Below, piece by piece: positions 42,757-51,678 of a stretch of DNA of 64,000 nt. The stretch spans positions 2,976,001 to 3,040,000 of the forward strand of contig NZ_CP107819.1 in the NCBI RefSeq assembly GCF_036346295.1, read 5' to 3'. The notes below the pieces were generated by a model that made no database searches, was not told where the DNA came from, and saw only the letters and a list, made by a program, of their open reading frames with translations. Made by a program: the position numbers and the translations under genes. Position 1 is the stretch's first letter, and each line of letters begins with the position of its first letter. The stretch is from Streptomyces sp. NBC_00536 (GTDB lineage Bacteria > Actinomycetota > Actinomycetes > Streptomycetales > Streptomycetaceae).

Positions 42757-42900
42757 TTACGGCGCGGCCGTTCGGCACACCAGCACCACGGGCACCCCGG
42801 CGCCCTTGCATACCTCCTCCAGGCCTTCGGCTTGGAGCACCCCGCGCGCCTGCCGGGCGGTCACCCACACGAGGGATTCCGTCCCGTTACGGTCCGCCAT
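42757..42900 (-). CDS. Possible 47-residue protein upstream of vapBC
   Basis: ATG 42900 to TAA 42757 encodes a peptide starting MADRNGTESLVWVTARQARGV and containing GVPVVLVCRTAAP at the end. The sequence has a GTG-rich coding style and is on the same strand as vapBC, 60 bp upstream. No ribosome site is obvious and it is short, so it may be chance or a remnant of a third module. Confidence 0.35.
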   Translation of the reverse strand: MADRNGTESLVWVTARQARGVLQAEGLEEVCKGAGVPVVLVCRTAAP

Positions 42901-42930
42901 ACACTGAAGCGTCTATACGTTCCGGCGTAT
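42900..42930 (+). promoter_or_regulatory. higBA control region
   Basis: ATACG (42915-42919) and CGTAT (42926-42930) form an inverted repeat that runs into the higB start codon. TACGTT at 42916-42921 lies 7 nt before ATG 42929, so the mRNA may be leaderless and the palindrome would let HigA-HigB block it. A TACACT at 42900-42905 with TTCCGT 17 bp upstream is an alternative promoter. Confidence 0.45.
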
Positions 42931-43294
42931 GGATGACTTCGACATCGAGATCGAGCCGGAGGTCCGTCTTTGGCTGATGAACCTCTCCGACGCGGACTAC
43001 AGGGCGGCCGAGCACGCGGCTGTCCGGCTTTCCACCGACGCGACCACGCTCGGCGAACCCCACTCGCGCTACCTGGGTAACGGCGTCCGGGAATTGCGAT
43101 TCGACATCGGCCCCAGTCGAGACGCTGTCAGAATCTCGTACTGGCTGGCCCCGGGGCGCCGAGTGGTTCTACTGACGGTCTTCCGTAAAACGAGGCAGCG
43201 CGACGACGCGGAAGTCGCGCGCGCCAAGCTGGCGAAGGCGGTCTGTGAAGCGCAGCACGAACCCGCCCACGACGTGTTCAGCCGTGAGCCGTAG
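42929..43294 (+). CDS. higB: HigB/RelE-type toxin (phage Gp49-like)
   Basis: 121 residues. A RelE-superfamily fold: VRLWLMNLSDADYRAAEHAAVRL, then VRELRFDIGPSRDAVRISYWLAPGRRVVLLTVFRKT, a strand run with Arg and Lys that the HigB toxins use to bind and cut ribosomal mRNA. The gene comes before its antitoxin, the reversed order typical of higBA. The following HTH gene is 13 bp away. Confidence 0.9.
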   Translation: MDDFDIEIEPEVRLWLMNLSDADYRAAEHAAVRLSTDATTLGEPHSRYLGNGVRELRFDIGPSRDAVRISYWLAPGRRVVLLTVFRKTRQRDDAEVARAKLAKAVCEAQHEPAHDVFSREP

Positions 43295-43307
43295 GAAGGA
43301 GCTCCTG

Positions 43308-43652
43308 ATGGTGAGCCACGCACATTGGAAGTTGGCCCGGGACAAGCAGGTCGCACAAGGGTTCTCCGAGAGCCCCGAGGTGACCAAGCACCGGGAGGAG
43401 ATCCGGCTGGCCTGGGATCTCGGGCAGGCCGTTTACGACCGGCGGACCGCGCTCGGGATCTCGCAGAGCGAGCTGGCGCGGCGGGCCGGGATGTCGCAGC
43501 CGCAGGTGTCCAAGCTGGAGCTCGGCGGCACCGTGCCGACCGTGCCGCTGCTGGCACGGCTGGCGCGGGCCATGGAGTCCGAGCTGAATCTCCGGCTCGT
43601 CGGGGAGACCTCGCACGTGGTCTTCACCGCCCACGACCACGAAGCGGCCTGA
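43308..43652 (+). CDS. higA: HigA-type XRE antitoxin
   Basis: 114 residues from ATG 43308, with GGAAGGAG upstream. An XRE helix-turn-helix in the second half: AVYDRRTALGISQSELARRAGMSQPQVSKLELGGTVPTVPLLARLARAM. It neutralises HigB and probably represses the shared promoter. It ends 7 bp before the convergent ThDP gene. Confidence 0.9.
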   Translation: MVSHAHWKLARDKQVAQGFSESPEVTKHREEIRLAWDLGQAVYDRRTALGISQSELARRAGMSQPQVSKLELGGTVPTVPLLARLARAMESELNLRLVGETSHVVFTAHDHEAA

Positions 43653-43659
43653 GCACTGC

Positions 43660-45345
43660 TCAGACGTGGGTCGGGGTGAACATCTTCAGGGTGGCCGGGA
43701 GGACCAGGACCGAGGGGCCCGGGGTGGCGAGGGACTTCTTCAGGTCCGCGCGCAGGGATTCCGGGGTGGTGGTGGCCGCGGGGATGCCGAAGGACTCGGC
43801 CAGGGCGACGAAGTCGGGGCGGGTGAGTTCCGTGCCCGTGGTGCGGCCGTCGAAGGACTCGGCCATGTACTCGCGCAGGATGCCGTAGCCGCCGTCGTCC
43901 ACGATCAGCCAGGCCACGTCCAGGTCGTACTGGCGCGCGGTGGCCAGTTCCGCCAGGGAGTACATGGCGCCGCCGTCGCCGGAGACGGCCAGGACCGGGG
44001 TGCCCGGTTCGGCGGCGCAGGCGCCGAGGGCGGCCGGGAAGGCGTAGCCGAGGCCGCCCGCGCCCTGGGCCGAGTGCATGGTGTTGGGGTGCTTCGGGTC
44101 GAAGGCGGACCAGGCCCAGTACGACAGCATCGTCATGTCCCAGAAGGACGGCGAGCGCGGGGGCAGGGCGGCCCTGATGGAGGTCAGGAGGGACTGCTCC
44201 AGGGTCACGTCCTGGGTGGACAGGCGCTCGGCGATCGCGGCCAACACCGCGCGGACGCGCTCGGGCGCGCCGGGGTCCGGGCGCTCGGCGACCGTCTCCA
44301 GCAGCGCCTGGAGGGCGAGCCGCGCGTCGGCGTGGATGCCGAGCCCGGCGTGGTTGGACTCCAGCTTCCCGAGGTCGGCCTCGATCTGGACGACCCGGCC
44401 CTCCGGGAAGAACGTGTGATAGTTCGAGGAGAGTTCCCCCAGGCCCGACCCGACGACGAGAAGTACGTCGGCGTCCTCCAGGAAGTCCGTCATGTGGCGG
44501 TCCTCCAGCCAGGACTGGAGGGACAGCGGGTGTGTCCAGGGGAAGGCGCCCTTGCCGCCGAAAGTGGTGACGACCGGGGCGTTCAGGCGTTCGGCCAGCT
44601 GCTTCAGCTTGCCCGCCGCGTCCGAGCGGATGACCCCGCCGCCCGCGATGATCACCGGCCGGGCGGCCCGCTCCAGCCAGTGCGCGGCCAGCGCCGTCAG
44701 CTCGGGCCGCGGGGCGAGGTCGTGCGGGGTCGCGTCCACGCCCGTGACCTGCGGGATGAAGGTTTCCGCGCGCAGGACGTCTTCCGGGATCTCGACCCAG
44801 ACCGGGCCGTGCGGGGCGGTCAGCGCCGACTCCCACGCCTCGGCCACGACCGAGGGGATCTGGGACGGCGTCCGCGCGATGTGGACGGACTTCACCACGT
44901 CCCGGAACGAGGCCGCCTGGTCCCGCAGTTCGTGCAGGTGGCCGCGCCGCCCGCCGCCCAGGCCCGCGGTCGGCACCTGCGAGGAGATGGCGACGACCGG
45001 GGCGGAGGCGGCGGCCGCCTCCGCCAGGGCGGGCAGCGCCGTCAGCGCGCCCGGCCCGGTGGAGAGCAGCAGCGGGACGGCCTCGCCCGTGAGGCGGCCG
45101 TACGCGTCGGCGGCGAACCCGGCGTTGTTCTCCACCCGCATGCTGATCAGCCGCAGGTCGCAGCGGCCCAGCGCGTCGAAGAGGGCGAGGGCGTGCTGGC
45201 CGGGCAGGCCGAAGACGGTGTTGGCGCCGAGCGAACGCAGCGTTTCCACGACCAGGTCCCCGCCCGTCCGGCCCGGCGGCGGGGCCAGGGCGGCCGCCGT
45301 CTGGGCGGGGGTGGGACGGAGTACCAGGTCGTGGTCGTGCGTCAC
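43660..45345 (-). CDS. ThDP-dependent enzyme of the acetolactate synthase/decarboxylase family
   Basis: 561 residues from GTG 45345. Three ThDP domains: Pyr (MRVENNAGFAADAYGRLTG with the cofactor Glu), a central domain (RPVIIAGGGVIRSDAAGKLKQL) and PP (VSGDGGAMYSLAELATARQYDLDVAWLIVDDGGYG). In the GDG motif the usual NN is DD. It does not have the FAD-site features of true biosynthetic acetolactate synthases that I can see. It follows the agmatinase-family gene by 45 bp, so it probably acts on its product or a linked keto acid. Reaction unknown; decarboxylase or carboligase. Confidence 0.85.
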   Translation of the reverse strand: MTHDHDLVLRPTPAQTAAALAPPPGRTGGDLVVETLRSLGANTVFGLPGQHALALFDALGRCDLRLISMRVENNAGFAADAYGRLTGEAVPLLLSTGPGALTALPALAEAAAASAPVVAISSQVPTAGLGGGRRGHLHELRDQAASFRDVVKSVHIARTPSQIPSVVAEAWESALTAPHGPVWVEIPEDVLRAETFIPQVTGVDATPHDLAPRPELTALAAHWLERAARPVIIAGGGVIRSDAAGKLKQLAERLNAPVVTTFGGKGAFPWTHPLSLQSWLEDRHMTDFLEDADVLLVVGSGLGELSSNYHTFFPEGRVVQIEADLGKLESNHAGLGIHADARLALQALLETVAERPDPGAPERVRAVLAAIAERLSTQDVTLEQSLLTSIRAALPPRSPSFWDMTMLSYWAWSAFDPKHPNTMHSAQGAGGLGYAFPAALGACAAEPGTPVLAVSGDGGAMYSLAELATARQYDLDVAWLIVDDGGYGILREYMAESFDGRTTGTELTRPDFVALAESFGIPAATTTPESLRADLKKSLATPGPSVLVLPATLKMFTPTHV

Positions 45346-45390
45346 GTGTCTTACTTGCCCTTCGGGTTCGCCTTCGCCGCGGCGCTGTGC

Positions 45391-46359
45391 TTATCGACCC
45401 TGCCTGGCGGCAGCGATCTGACGGCTCATGATCGTGGTCAGCTCGTACGCGGTGTGCGAGGCCGCGACCGAAGTGATCTCCGCGTGATCGTACGCCGGGG
45501 CGACCTCGACCACGTCTGCGGAAACCAGGTTGCAGGACGACAGGCCGCGGATGATCTCCAGCAGCTCGCGGGAGGTCATGCCGCCCGCCTCGGGCGTGCC
45601 GGTGCCGGGGGCGTGCGCCGGGTCCAGCACGTCGATGTCGATCGAGATGTACAGCGGGCGGTCGCCGATGCGCTGGCGCAGCTGGTCGGCGACCTCGTCG
45701 GCGCCGCGCCGGTAGACGTCCGCCGAGGTGACGATGCCGAAGCCCATCTTGGCGTCGTCGTCCAGGTCCTGCTTGCCGTAGAGCGGGCCGCGGGTGCCGA
45801 CGTGCGAGAGCGCCTCGGTGTCGAGGATGCCCTCCTCGACCGCCCGGCGGAACGGCGTGCCGTGCGTGTACTCGGCGCCGAAGTACGTGTCCCAGGTGTC
45901 GAGGTGCGCGTCGAAGTGCAGCAGCGCCACCGGGCCGTGCTTCTTCGCCACCGAGCGCAGCAGCGGCAGCGCGATGGTGTGGTCGCCGCCGAGGGTCATC
46001 AGGCGGGAGCCGTTGCCGATCAGCTCGTCGGCCGCGGCCTCGATCGTGTCGACGGCCTCGTTGATGTTGAAGGGGTTCGCCGCGATGTCACCGGCGTCGG
46101 CGACCTGCGCGAGGGCGAAGGGGGAGGCGTCCTGCGCCGGGTTGTACGGGCGCAGCAGGCGGGAGGCCTCGCGGATGGCGTTGCCGCCGAAGCGGGCGCC
46201 GGGGCGGTAGGAGACACCGGAGTCGAAGGGCACGCCGACGACGGCCACGTCCGCCTTGCCGCCGACCTCGTCGAGGCGGGGCAGCCGGGCGAAGGTCGCG
46301 GGGCCCGCGTAGCGCGGGATGCGGGAGGAGTCGACGGGGCCGCGGGGCTGCGTGCTCAT
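45391..46359 (-). CDS. speB: Agmatinase-family ureohydrolase
   Basis: 322 residues from ATG 46359, with AGGAAGGG upstream. The manganese-binding signatures are all present: [18 protein letters not shown] and [22 protein letters not shown]. The family hydrolyses agmatine, guanidinobutyrate or related guanidino acids to urea and an amine. Context (PucR regulator divergent, ThDP enzyme downstream) suggests a catabolic guanidino compound; guanidinobutyrate is as likely as agmatine. The symbol speB is by family. Confidence 0.85.
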   Translation of the reverse strand: MSTQPRGPVDSSRIPRYAGPATFARLPRLDEVGGKADVAVVGVPFDSGVSYRPGARFGGNAIREASRLLRPYNPAQDASPFALAQVADAGDIAANPFNINEAVDTIEAAADELIGNGSRLMTLGGDHTIALPLLRSVAKKHGPVALLHFDAHLDTWDTYFGAEYTHGTPFRRAVEEGILDTEALSHVGTRGPLYGKQDLDDDAKMGFGIVTSADVYRRGADEVADQLRQRIGDRPLYISIDIDVLDPAHAPGTGTPEAGGMTSRELLEIIRGLSSCNLVSADVVEVAPAYDHAEITSVAASHTAYELTTIMSRQIAAARQGR

Positions 46360-46486
46360 GGGGGGTGCCCTTCCTGAAGGTCCTGCGGTGCGGTGCGGGT
46401 GCGGTGCTTCGAGCGTAAACGGACACCCCGGGCGCGCGCAGTGTACGTTTCCTCCATCAAGCGTCCCCGATGTGTACGGAGCATCC

Positions 46487-47968
46487 ATGGAGGCGGCCCC
46501 GCCCCCCACTCCCCCGGTCGCACTCTCCGCACTGCTGCGTGACCGGGAGCTGGGGCTGCGGCACCTGGCGGGGCCCGACGGGGCGGACGTGCACGGCGTG
46601 CACGCCTCCGAGATGGCCGACCCGTCGCCGTACCTGCTGGGCGGCGAGCTGCTGCTGACCGCCGGCGCCGCACTGGACGACCCCGATGCCTACGTCGCCC
46701 GGCTCGCCCGCGCCGGTGTCGCCGCGCTCGGCTTCGGCGTGGCCCCGGTGCACGAGCGGGTCCCGCCGGGGCTGGCCGGAGCCTGCGACCGGGCCGGCCT
46801 CCCGCTGCTGGAGGTGCCGCCCGGCACCCCCTTCAGCGCGGTCGCCCGGGCGGTCTGGCGGCTGATGGCGGAGGCCCGTACCCGGGAGCTGCGCCGGGTC
46901 ACCGAGGCCCAGCAGTCGCTGGCCGCCGCGGCGGCCCGCCCCGACCCGGTCACGGCGGTGCTGCGGCGCCTCGCGGCGAGCCTGGGCGGCCGGGTCGAGC
47001 TGGCGCCCGACGGCCGCTCGGCGGGCGCGGCCCCGCCCGCACCCGCCGCCGAGGCACTGGCCGCGCTGCTGGCCCGGGTCGGCCGCGCCGGGGGCCCGGC
47101 CACGGCCACCGCCGAAGCCGCGGGCTGGCACCTCACGGCCCACGCCCTGAACCGCCCCCCGGACCCGGGCCCCGCCCCGGCGCCCGCCGAGCCCCCGCAA
47201 GCACCGCCCCCCGCGCCGTCCCCCCCGCCGGACGGCGGGCCCGCGCGCCCCGGCGGGCACGGGCCCGCGCGGGCGCTCGGGACCGCCACCCCGGTCCGCG
47301 CCCCCGGGGACCACACCGTGGCCTCGGTCGCCGCCGTCCTGCTGACGCTGCTCACCGCGCACCGGCCCGGCGGGGACGAGGCCGCCGCCCTGACCCGGCT
47401 GCTGCTCGACGGGGATCCGGCCGGGGCGCTGGGGCCGGGGCCCTGGTACGCCGTCCACGCGCGCGGCGGCGGCGACCCGGCGGCCCTGGCGGCCGCGCTG
47501 GGGACCGTACTGCTGGACCCGCGCGAGGACGGAGTACGCCTGCTCACCGACCGGGACCCGGCCCCGCAGCCCGGCTGGCGGCTCGGGGTCGGGGCGCCCG
47601 CCGGTCCCGCGGCGCTGCGGACCGCCGGGGCCCAGGCGCGGCGGGCCCTGGAGCGCGCCGAGGCGGCCCGGGTCCCGCTGGCCCGGCACACTCCCGGCGG
47701 CATCGCCGCCCTGCTGGACCCGGCGGAGGCCCGCGCATACGCCGAGACCCTGCTCGCGCCTCTGAACCCGGCGCAGGCGGACACGCTGCGCGCCTGGCTG
47801 GCCCATCACGGCAGCTGGGACCGCAGCGCGGCCGCCCTCGGCGTCCACCGCAACACCGTCCGCCAGCGCATCGCCCGCTGCGCGGCCCTGCTGGCGCTCG
47901 ACCTGGACGACCCGGACACCCGGATGGAGCTGTGGTTCGCGCTCCGCGGCGGCACACCGGGCGGCTGA
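46487..47968 (+). CDS. PucR-family transcriptional regulator
   Basis: 493 residues from ATG 46487, with GGAG upstream. N-terminal PucR ligand domain ([48 protein letters not shown]), a Pro/Ala/Gly-rich linker around residues 225-265, then a GGDEF-like middle part and a C-terminal PucR HTH_30 ([40 protein letters not shown]). Members regulate purine or nitrogen catabolism. Divergent from speB, 127 bp apart; probably controls that operon. Confidence 0.88.
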   Translation: MEAAPPPTPPVALSALLRDRELGLRHLAGPDGADVHGVHASEMADPSPYLLGGELLLTAGAALDDPDAYVARLARAGVAALGFGVAPVHERVPPGLAGACDRAGLPLLEVPPGTPFSAVARAVWRLMAEARTRELRRVTEAQQSLAAAAARPDPVTAVLRRLAASLGGRVELAPDGRSAGAAPPAPAAEALAALLARVGRAGGPATATAEAAGWHLTAHALNRPPDPGPAPAPAEPPQAPPPAPSPPPDGGPARPGGHGPARALGTATPVRAPGDHTVASVAAVLLTLLTAHRPGGDEAAALTRLLLDGDPAGALGPGPWYAVHARGGGDPAALAAALGTVLLDPREDGVRLLTDRDPAPQPGWRLGVGAPAGPAALRTAGAQARRALERAEAARVPLARHTPGGIAALLDPAEARAYAETLLAPLNPAQADTLRAWLAHHGSWDRSAAALGVHRNTVRQRIARCAALLALDLDDPDTRMELWFALRGGTPGG

Positions 47969-47993
47969 CCGCGTTCGGGGCGACGCTGATGAC

Positions 47994-48485
47994 ATGAGCC
48001 GACCCGATGACAGCTCCCCGGAACCCCGGGGCTGGGCCCCGCGCCCGCAGTACCCCACGCCCCCGCCCCCGCCCCCGGGCACGCCGTCGCGCGGGCGCCG
48101 TCGCTGGCCCTGGGTGCTGCTCGGGCTCCTGATCCTGCTGCTCGGCGGCTGCACCGCCCTCTTCGCGGTCTTCGCGCACCAGGTGTCCGAGGAGGCCGGG
48201 CGGCCCGCGAAGATCACGTACGCGGCGACCGGCAAGGCCACGGGCGTGACCATCTCCTACTCCAGCTGGCGCGACGGGAACGTGTCCACGAGCCAGGTCG
48301 GCGGCCAGAACCTGCCGTGGACGAAGGTGATCACCACGAAGGGCTTCGTCAAGGGCGGCTCGCTCATCGTCACGCTGGGCGCGGACGGCGGCGCGGCCAC
48401 CTGTTCGGTGACGGTGGACGACGCCCCGCCGATCACGGCGAGCGCGATGGGCCCCTTCGCCTCGGCGGTCTGCAACGGCTTCTAG
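47994..48485 (+). CDS. MmpS-like membrane protein
   Basis: 163 residues from ATG 47994. A proline-rich cytoplasmic head (RPQYPTPPPPPPGTP), one membrane helix (WPWVLLGLLILLLGGCTALFAVFA), then an outer beta domain: ITYAATGKATGVTISYSSW, QNLPWTKVI, TCSVTVDDAP, ASAVCNGF with paired Cys. This matches the MmpS accessory family of mycobacterial MmpL exporters, but no mmpL gene is near. Role unknown. Confidence 0.75.
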   Translation: MSRPDDSSPEPRGWAPRPQYPTPPPPPPGTPSRGRRRWPWVLLGLLILLLGGCTALFAVFAHQVSEEAGRPAKITYAATGKATGVTISYSSWRDGNVSTSQVGGQNLPWTKVITTKGFVKGGSLIVTLGADGGAATCSVTVDDAPPITASAMGPFASAVCNGF

Positions 48486-48553
48486 GCCGTCTCCGGTCCG
48501 GGGCGTGCCCGGCGTCACTCTGGACAGCGCGGACAACTCACCGGTAACTTAAT

Positions 48554-48571
48554 CTGAGCAAGCGCTTAGCC
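48554..48571. promoter_or_regulatory. AAGCGCTT palindrome upstream of acyl-CoA dehydrogenase
   Basis: CTGAGCAAGCGCTTAGCC (48554-48571) centres on the palindrome AAGCGCTT, ending 36 bp before the start. TetR-type regulators of fatty-acid genes often use sites of this shape (AGCAAGCGCTTGCT-like). Regulator unknown. Confidence 0.45.
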
Positions 48572-48607
48572 ATGGCGGCGGACCGCCGCGACCGAAGGGA
48601 GCCGGCC

Positions 48608-49765
48608 GTGCGCCGTACTGTATTCAACGAGGACCACGAGGCGTTCCGCGAGACCATCCGCGCCTTCATCGAGGCCGAGGTCGTCCCCGTCTACGACGAG
48701 TGGTTCCAGGCCGGCCAGGCTCCGCGCGACTTCTACTACAAGCTCGGCGACCTGGGCGTCTTCGGCATCAACGTGCCCGAGGAGTTCGGCGGCGCCGGCC
48801 TGGACACGCACAAGTTCGAGGCCGTCCTCTACGAAGAGACCTCCCGCGCGGGCGTGAACTTCGGCGGCTCCGGCGTGCACGTGCTGCTCGCGCTCCCCTA
48901 CATCAAGATGCTCTCCACGGACGAGCAGAAGAAGCGCTACCTGCCGAAGTTCGTCACCGGCGAGGAGATGTGGGCCCTCGCGATGACCGAGCCGGGCACC
49001 GGCTCCGACGTCGCGGGCATGAAGACCACCGCCAAGCTCTCCGAGGACGGCACGCACTACGTCCTCAACGGCTCCAAGACCTTCATCACCGGTGGCGTCC
49101 ACGCCGACCGCGTGATCGTCTGCGCCCGCACCTCCGCCCCGCGCGAGGACGACCGCCGCTTCGGCATCTCCCTCTTCGCCGTGGACACCAAGTCCGAGGG
49201 CTACTCGATCGGCCGCAAGCTCGACAAGCTGGGCCTGCGCACCTCCGACACCGCCGAGCTGGCGTTCGTCGACGTGAAGGTGCCCGTCGAGGACCTGATG
49301 GGCGAGGAGAACAAGGGCTTCTACTACCTCGGCGCCAACCTGCCGTCCGAGCGCTGGGGCATCGCCTTCGGCGCCTACGCGCAGGCCAAGGCCGCCGTCC
49401 GGTTCGCCCAGCAGTACGTGACGGACCGCACCGTCTTCGGCAAGCCGGTCGCCCACTTCCAGAACACCAAGTTCGAACTGGCCGCCTGCCAGGCCGAGGT
49501 GGACGCCGCCGAGGCCGTCGCCGACCGCGCGCTGGAGGCCCTGGACGCCGGTGAGCTGACCGCCGCCGAGGCCGCGTCCGCGAAGCTGTTCTGCACCGAG
49601 GTCGCGCACCGCGTGATCGACAAGTGCCTCCAGCTGCACGGCGGTTACGGCTACATGAACGAGTACCCGATCGCCCGCCTGTACGCCGACAACCGCGTGA
49701 ACCGCATCTACGGCGGCACCAGCGAGGTCATGAAGTCCATCATCGCCAAGTCCATGGGCCTGTAG
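48608..49765 (+). CDS. Acyl-CoA dehydrogenase
   Basis: 385 residues from GTG 48608, with GAAGGGAG upstream. Standard fold: N-terminal helices, beta domain with AMTEPGTGSDVAGM and FITGGVHADRVIVCART, and C-terminal helices with QYVTDRTVFGKPVAHFQ and QLHGGYGYMNEYPIARLYADNRVNRIYGGTSEVMKSIIA. FAD-dependent oxidation of a fatty or branched acyl-CoA. Followed at 26 bp by a TesB thioesterase. Confidence 0.93.
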   Translation: MRRTVFNEDHEAFRETIRAFIEAEVVPVYDEWFQAGQAPRDFYYKLGDLGVFGINVPEEFGGAGLDTHKFEAVLYEETSRAGVNFGGSGVHVLLALPYIKMLSTDEQKKRYLPKFVTGEEMWALAMTEPGTGSDVAGMKTTAKLSEDGTHYVLNGSKTFITGGVHADRVIVCARTSAPREDDRRFGISLFAVDTKSEGYSIGRKLDKLGLRTSDTAELAFVDVKVPVEDLMGEENKGFYYLGANLPSERWGIAFGAYAQAKAAVRFAQQYVTDRTVFGKPVAHFQNTKFELAACQAEVDAAEAVADRALEALDAGELTAAEAASAKLFCTEVAHRVIDKCLQLHGGYGYMNEYPIARLYADNRVNRIYGGTSEVMKSIIAKSMGL

Positions 49766-49791
49766 GGAATCCGGGCACTTACCCTTCCCCC

Positions 49792-50670
49792 ATGAACGAG
49801 GCACTGACGTCGCTCCTCGATCTGCTCGACCTGGAGCAGATCGAGGAGAACATCTTCCGCGGTACCAGCCGCCCTTCGCTGGTACCGCGCGTCTTCGGCG
49901 GTCAGGTCGCGGCGCAGGCCCTGGTCGCGGCCGGGCGGACCGTCCCCGCGGACCGCACCGCACATTCGCTGCACTCGTACTTCCTGCGCACCGGCGACAC
50001 GGGCGCGCCCATCGTGTATTCGGTGGACCGGATCCGTGACGGGCGCTCCTTCACCACGCGCCGCGTCGTCGCCGTCCAGCACGGCCAGCCGATCTTCCAC
50101 CTCTCGGCGTCGTTCCAGACGTACGAGGACGGCCTCGACCACCAGGTCGCGATGCCGGACGCGCCCGATCCGGAGACCCTGCCCACCGCGGCCGAGTCGC
50201 TGCCCGCGTACCGGGAGATCTTCCGCGACCCGGGCACGGTGGAGCGGCTGATCGAGGCGCGGGGCGCGGTGGACCTGCGCTATGCGACGACCCCGCCGTG
50301 GGGCAGCGTCGGCGAGCCGGTCGAGCCGCGCTCGCAGGTGTGGTTCCGTACCGCGGGCAAGCTGGAGAACGACGACCCCCTGCTGCACACCTGCCTGGCC
50401 ACCTACGTCTCGGACATGACCCTGCTCGACTCGGTGCTGCTCGCCCACGGGCGGGGCGGCTGGGCGGTCGGCGATGTCGTGGGCGCCTCGCTGGACCACG
50501 CGATGTGGTTCCACCGGCCGTTCCGCGCGGACGAGTGGCTGCTGTACGACCAGGAGTCCCCTTCGGCGGCCGCCGGGCGGGGGCTGGGGCAGGCCAGGAT
50601 CTGGACCCAGGACGGGCGGCTCGCCGTCACCGTCATCCAGGAGGGCGTGGTGCGCGTCCCGCGCGCGTAG
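49792..50670 (+). CDS. tesB: Acyl-CoA thioesterase II (TesB family)
   Basis: 292 residues from ATG 49792; TACCCT ends 6 nt upstream (leaderless). Two hot-dog domains: RVFGGQVAAQALVAAGRTV ... LHSYFLRTGD in the first and LLHTCLATYVSDMTLLDSVLLAHG ... SLDHAMWFHRPFRADEWLLYDQESP in the second, with the TesB acidic and polar catalytic residues (D in YVSDMT, Q/T near). Releases CoA from acyl-CoA. Likely linked to the acyl-CoA dehydrogenase upstream. Confidence 0.92.
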   Translation: MNEALTSLLDLLDLEQIEENIFRGTSRPSLVPRVFGGQVAAQALVAAGRTVPADRTAHSLHSYFLRTGDTGAPIVYSVDRIRDGRSFTTRRVVAVQHGQPIFHLSASFQTYEDGLDHQVAMPDAPDPETLPTAAESLPAYREIFRDPGTVERLIEARGAVDLRYATTPPWGSVGEPVEPRSQVWFRTAGKLENDDPLLHTCLATYVSDMTLLDSVLLAHGRGGWAVGDVVGASLDHAMWFHRPFRADEWLLYDQESPSAAAGRGLGQARIWTQDGRLAVTVIQEGVVRVPRA

Positions 50671-50697
50671 CCGGGGCGGCCGACGTACCGTCGCCTC

Positions 50698-51678
50698 ATG
50701 TCCAGCACCGAAGGCAGCCCGGGCGGTGAAAACGGCGCGCGCGGTACCGGCGCCGAGAGCGTCGGTGACGAGAGCGTCGGCACGGTCCTCGTCGCGGTGG
50801 TCACCAATCTGGGGATCGCGGCGGCGAAGGCGGTCGGCGGGATCGTCAGCGGATCCAGCGCGATGCTGTCCGAGGCGGCCCATTCGGTGGCCGACACCGT
50901 GACCGAGGTGCTGCTGCTGGCCTCGCTCAAGCGCAGCGCGAAGCCCGCGGACGAGGCGCATCCGCTGGGCTACGGCCCGGAGCGCTACATCTGGGCGCTG
51001 CTGGCCTCGATCGCCACCTTCGTCGGCGGCGCGGTGTTCGCCGTGTACGACGGGATCCACACGCTGGTCCACGGCGAGGACCCGGGCAGCCCGACGCTCT
51101 CGTACCTGATCCTCGGCGTCGCGTTCCTGCTGGAGGGCTACTCGCTGCTGGTCGCCTGGCGCCAGGTGAAGGGCGAGGCGGCCCGGATGCGGGCCCCGCT
51201 CGGCCTGTACGTGAAGCACACCCCCGACACGGCGGTGAAGGCGGTCCTGCTGGAGAACGTGGCCGCGCTGATCGGGCTCGCCCTGGCCGCGGGCGGCCTG
51301 CTGGGCGCGCAGCTGACCGGCTCCGGGGCGTACGACGGGATCGCGTCGCTGCTGATCGGGCTGCTGCTGGTGGGGGTGGCGTGGGAGCTGGGCCGCTCGA
51401 ACGCCCAGTACCTGATCGGCCGCCCGCTGCCGGAGCGGATGCGGGCCGGGGTCCGCGAGGAGCTGCTGTCCGTGCCGCACATCGAGGCGGTCCTCGAACT
51501 CACCACGCTGGTGCAGGGGCCGGACGAGGTGCTGATCGCCGCGAAGATCGACTTCCACGACCTGGCGGCGGCGTGGCAGGTGGAGCGGGCCTGCGAGGAG
51601 GCCGAGGCGCAGCTGCGCGAGCGCTACCCCGCGATCCGCCGCGTCTACCTGGACCCGACGCCCCGCCGCTCGGCTTAG
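50698..51678 (+). CDS. Cation diffusion facilitator (CDF) metal transporter
   Basis: 326 residues from ATG 50698; TACCGT ends 6 nt upstream (leaderless). Six helices in the CDF plan: helix 2 has HSVADT (metal site), helix 5 region has NVAALIGLALAAGG, and the C-terminal cytoplasmic domain is RAGVREELLSVPHIEAVLELTTLVQGPDEVLIAAKIDFHD. Exports Zn2+, Mn2+ or Fe2+ against protons; the metal is unclear because the usual helix 5 H/D pair is changed (KHTPDTAVKAVLLENVAAL). Its end overlaps the MarR gene by 4 nt on the other strand. Confidence 0.9.
   Translation: MSSTEGSPGGENGARGTGAESVGDESVGTVLVAVVTNLGIAAAKAVGGIVSGSSAMLSEAAHSVADTVTEVLLLASLKRSAKPADEAHPLGYGPERYIWALLASIATFVGGAVFAVYDGIHTLVHGEDPGSPTLSYLILGVAFLLEGYSLLVAWRQVKGEAARMRAPLGLYVKHTPDTAVKAVLLENVAALIGLALAAGGLLGAQLTGSGAYDGIASLLIGLLLVGVAWELGRSNAQYLIGRPLPERMRAGVREELLSVPHIEAVLELTTLVQGPDEVLIAAKIDFHDLAAAWQVERACEEAEAQLRERYPAIRRVYLDPTPRRSA

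Noticed and set aside
42665..42868. 67-codon minus-strand frame next to vapB
   Set aside because: Frame-shifted shadow of the vapB leader and the 42757-42900 frame, with no ribosome site or motif.
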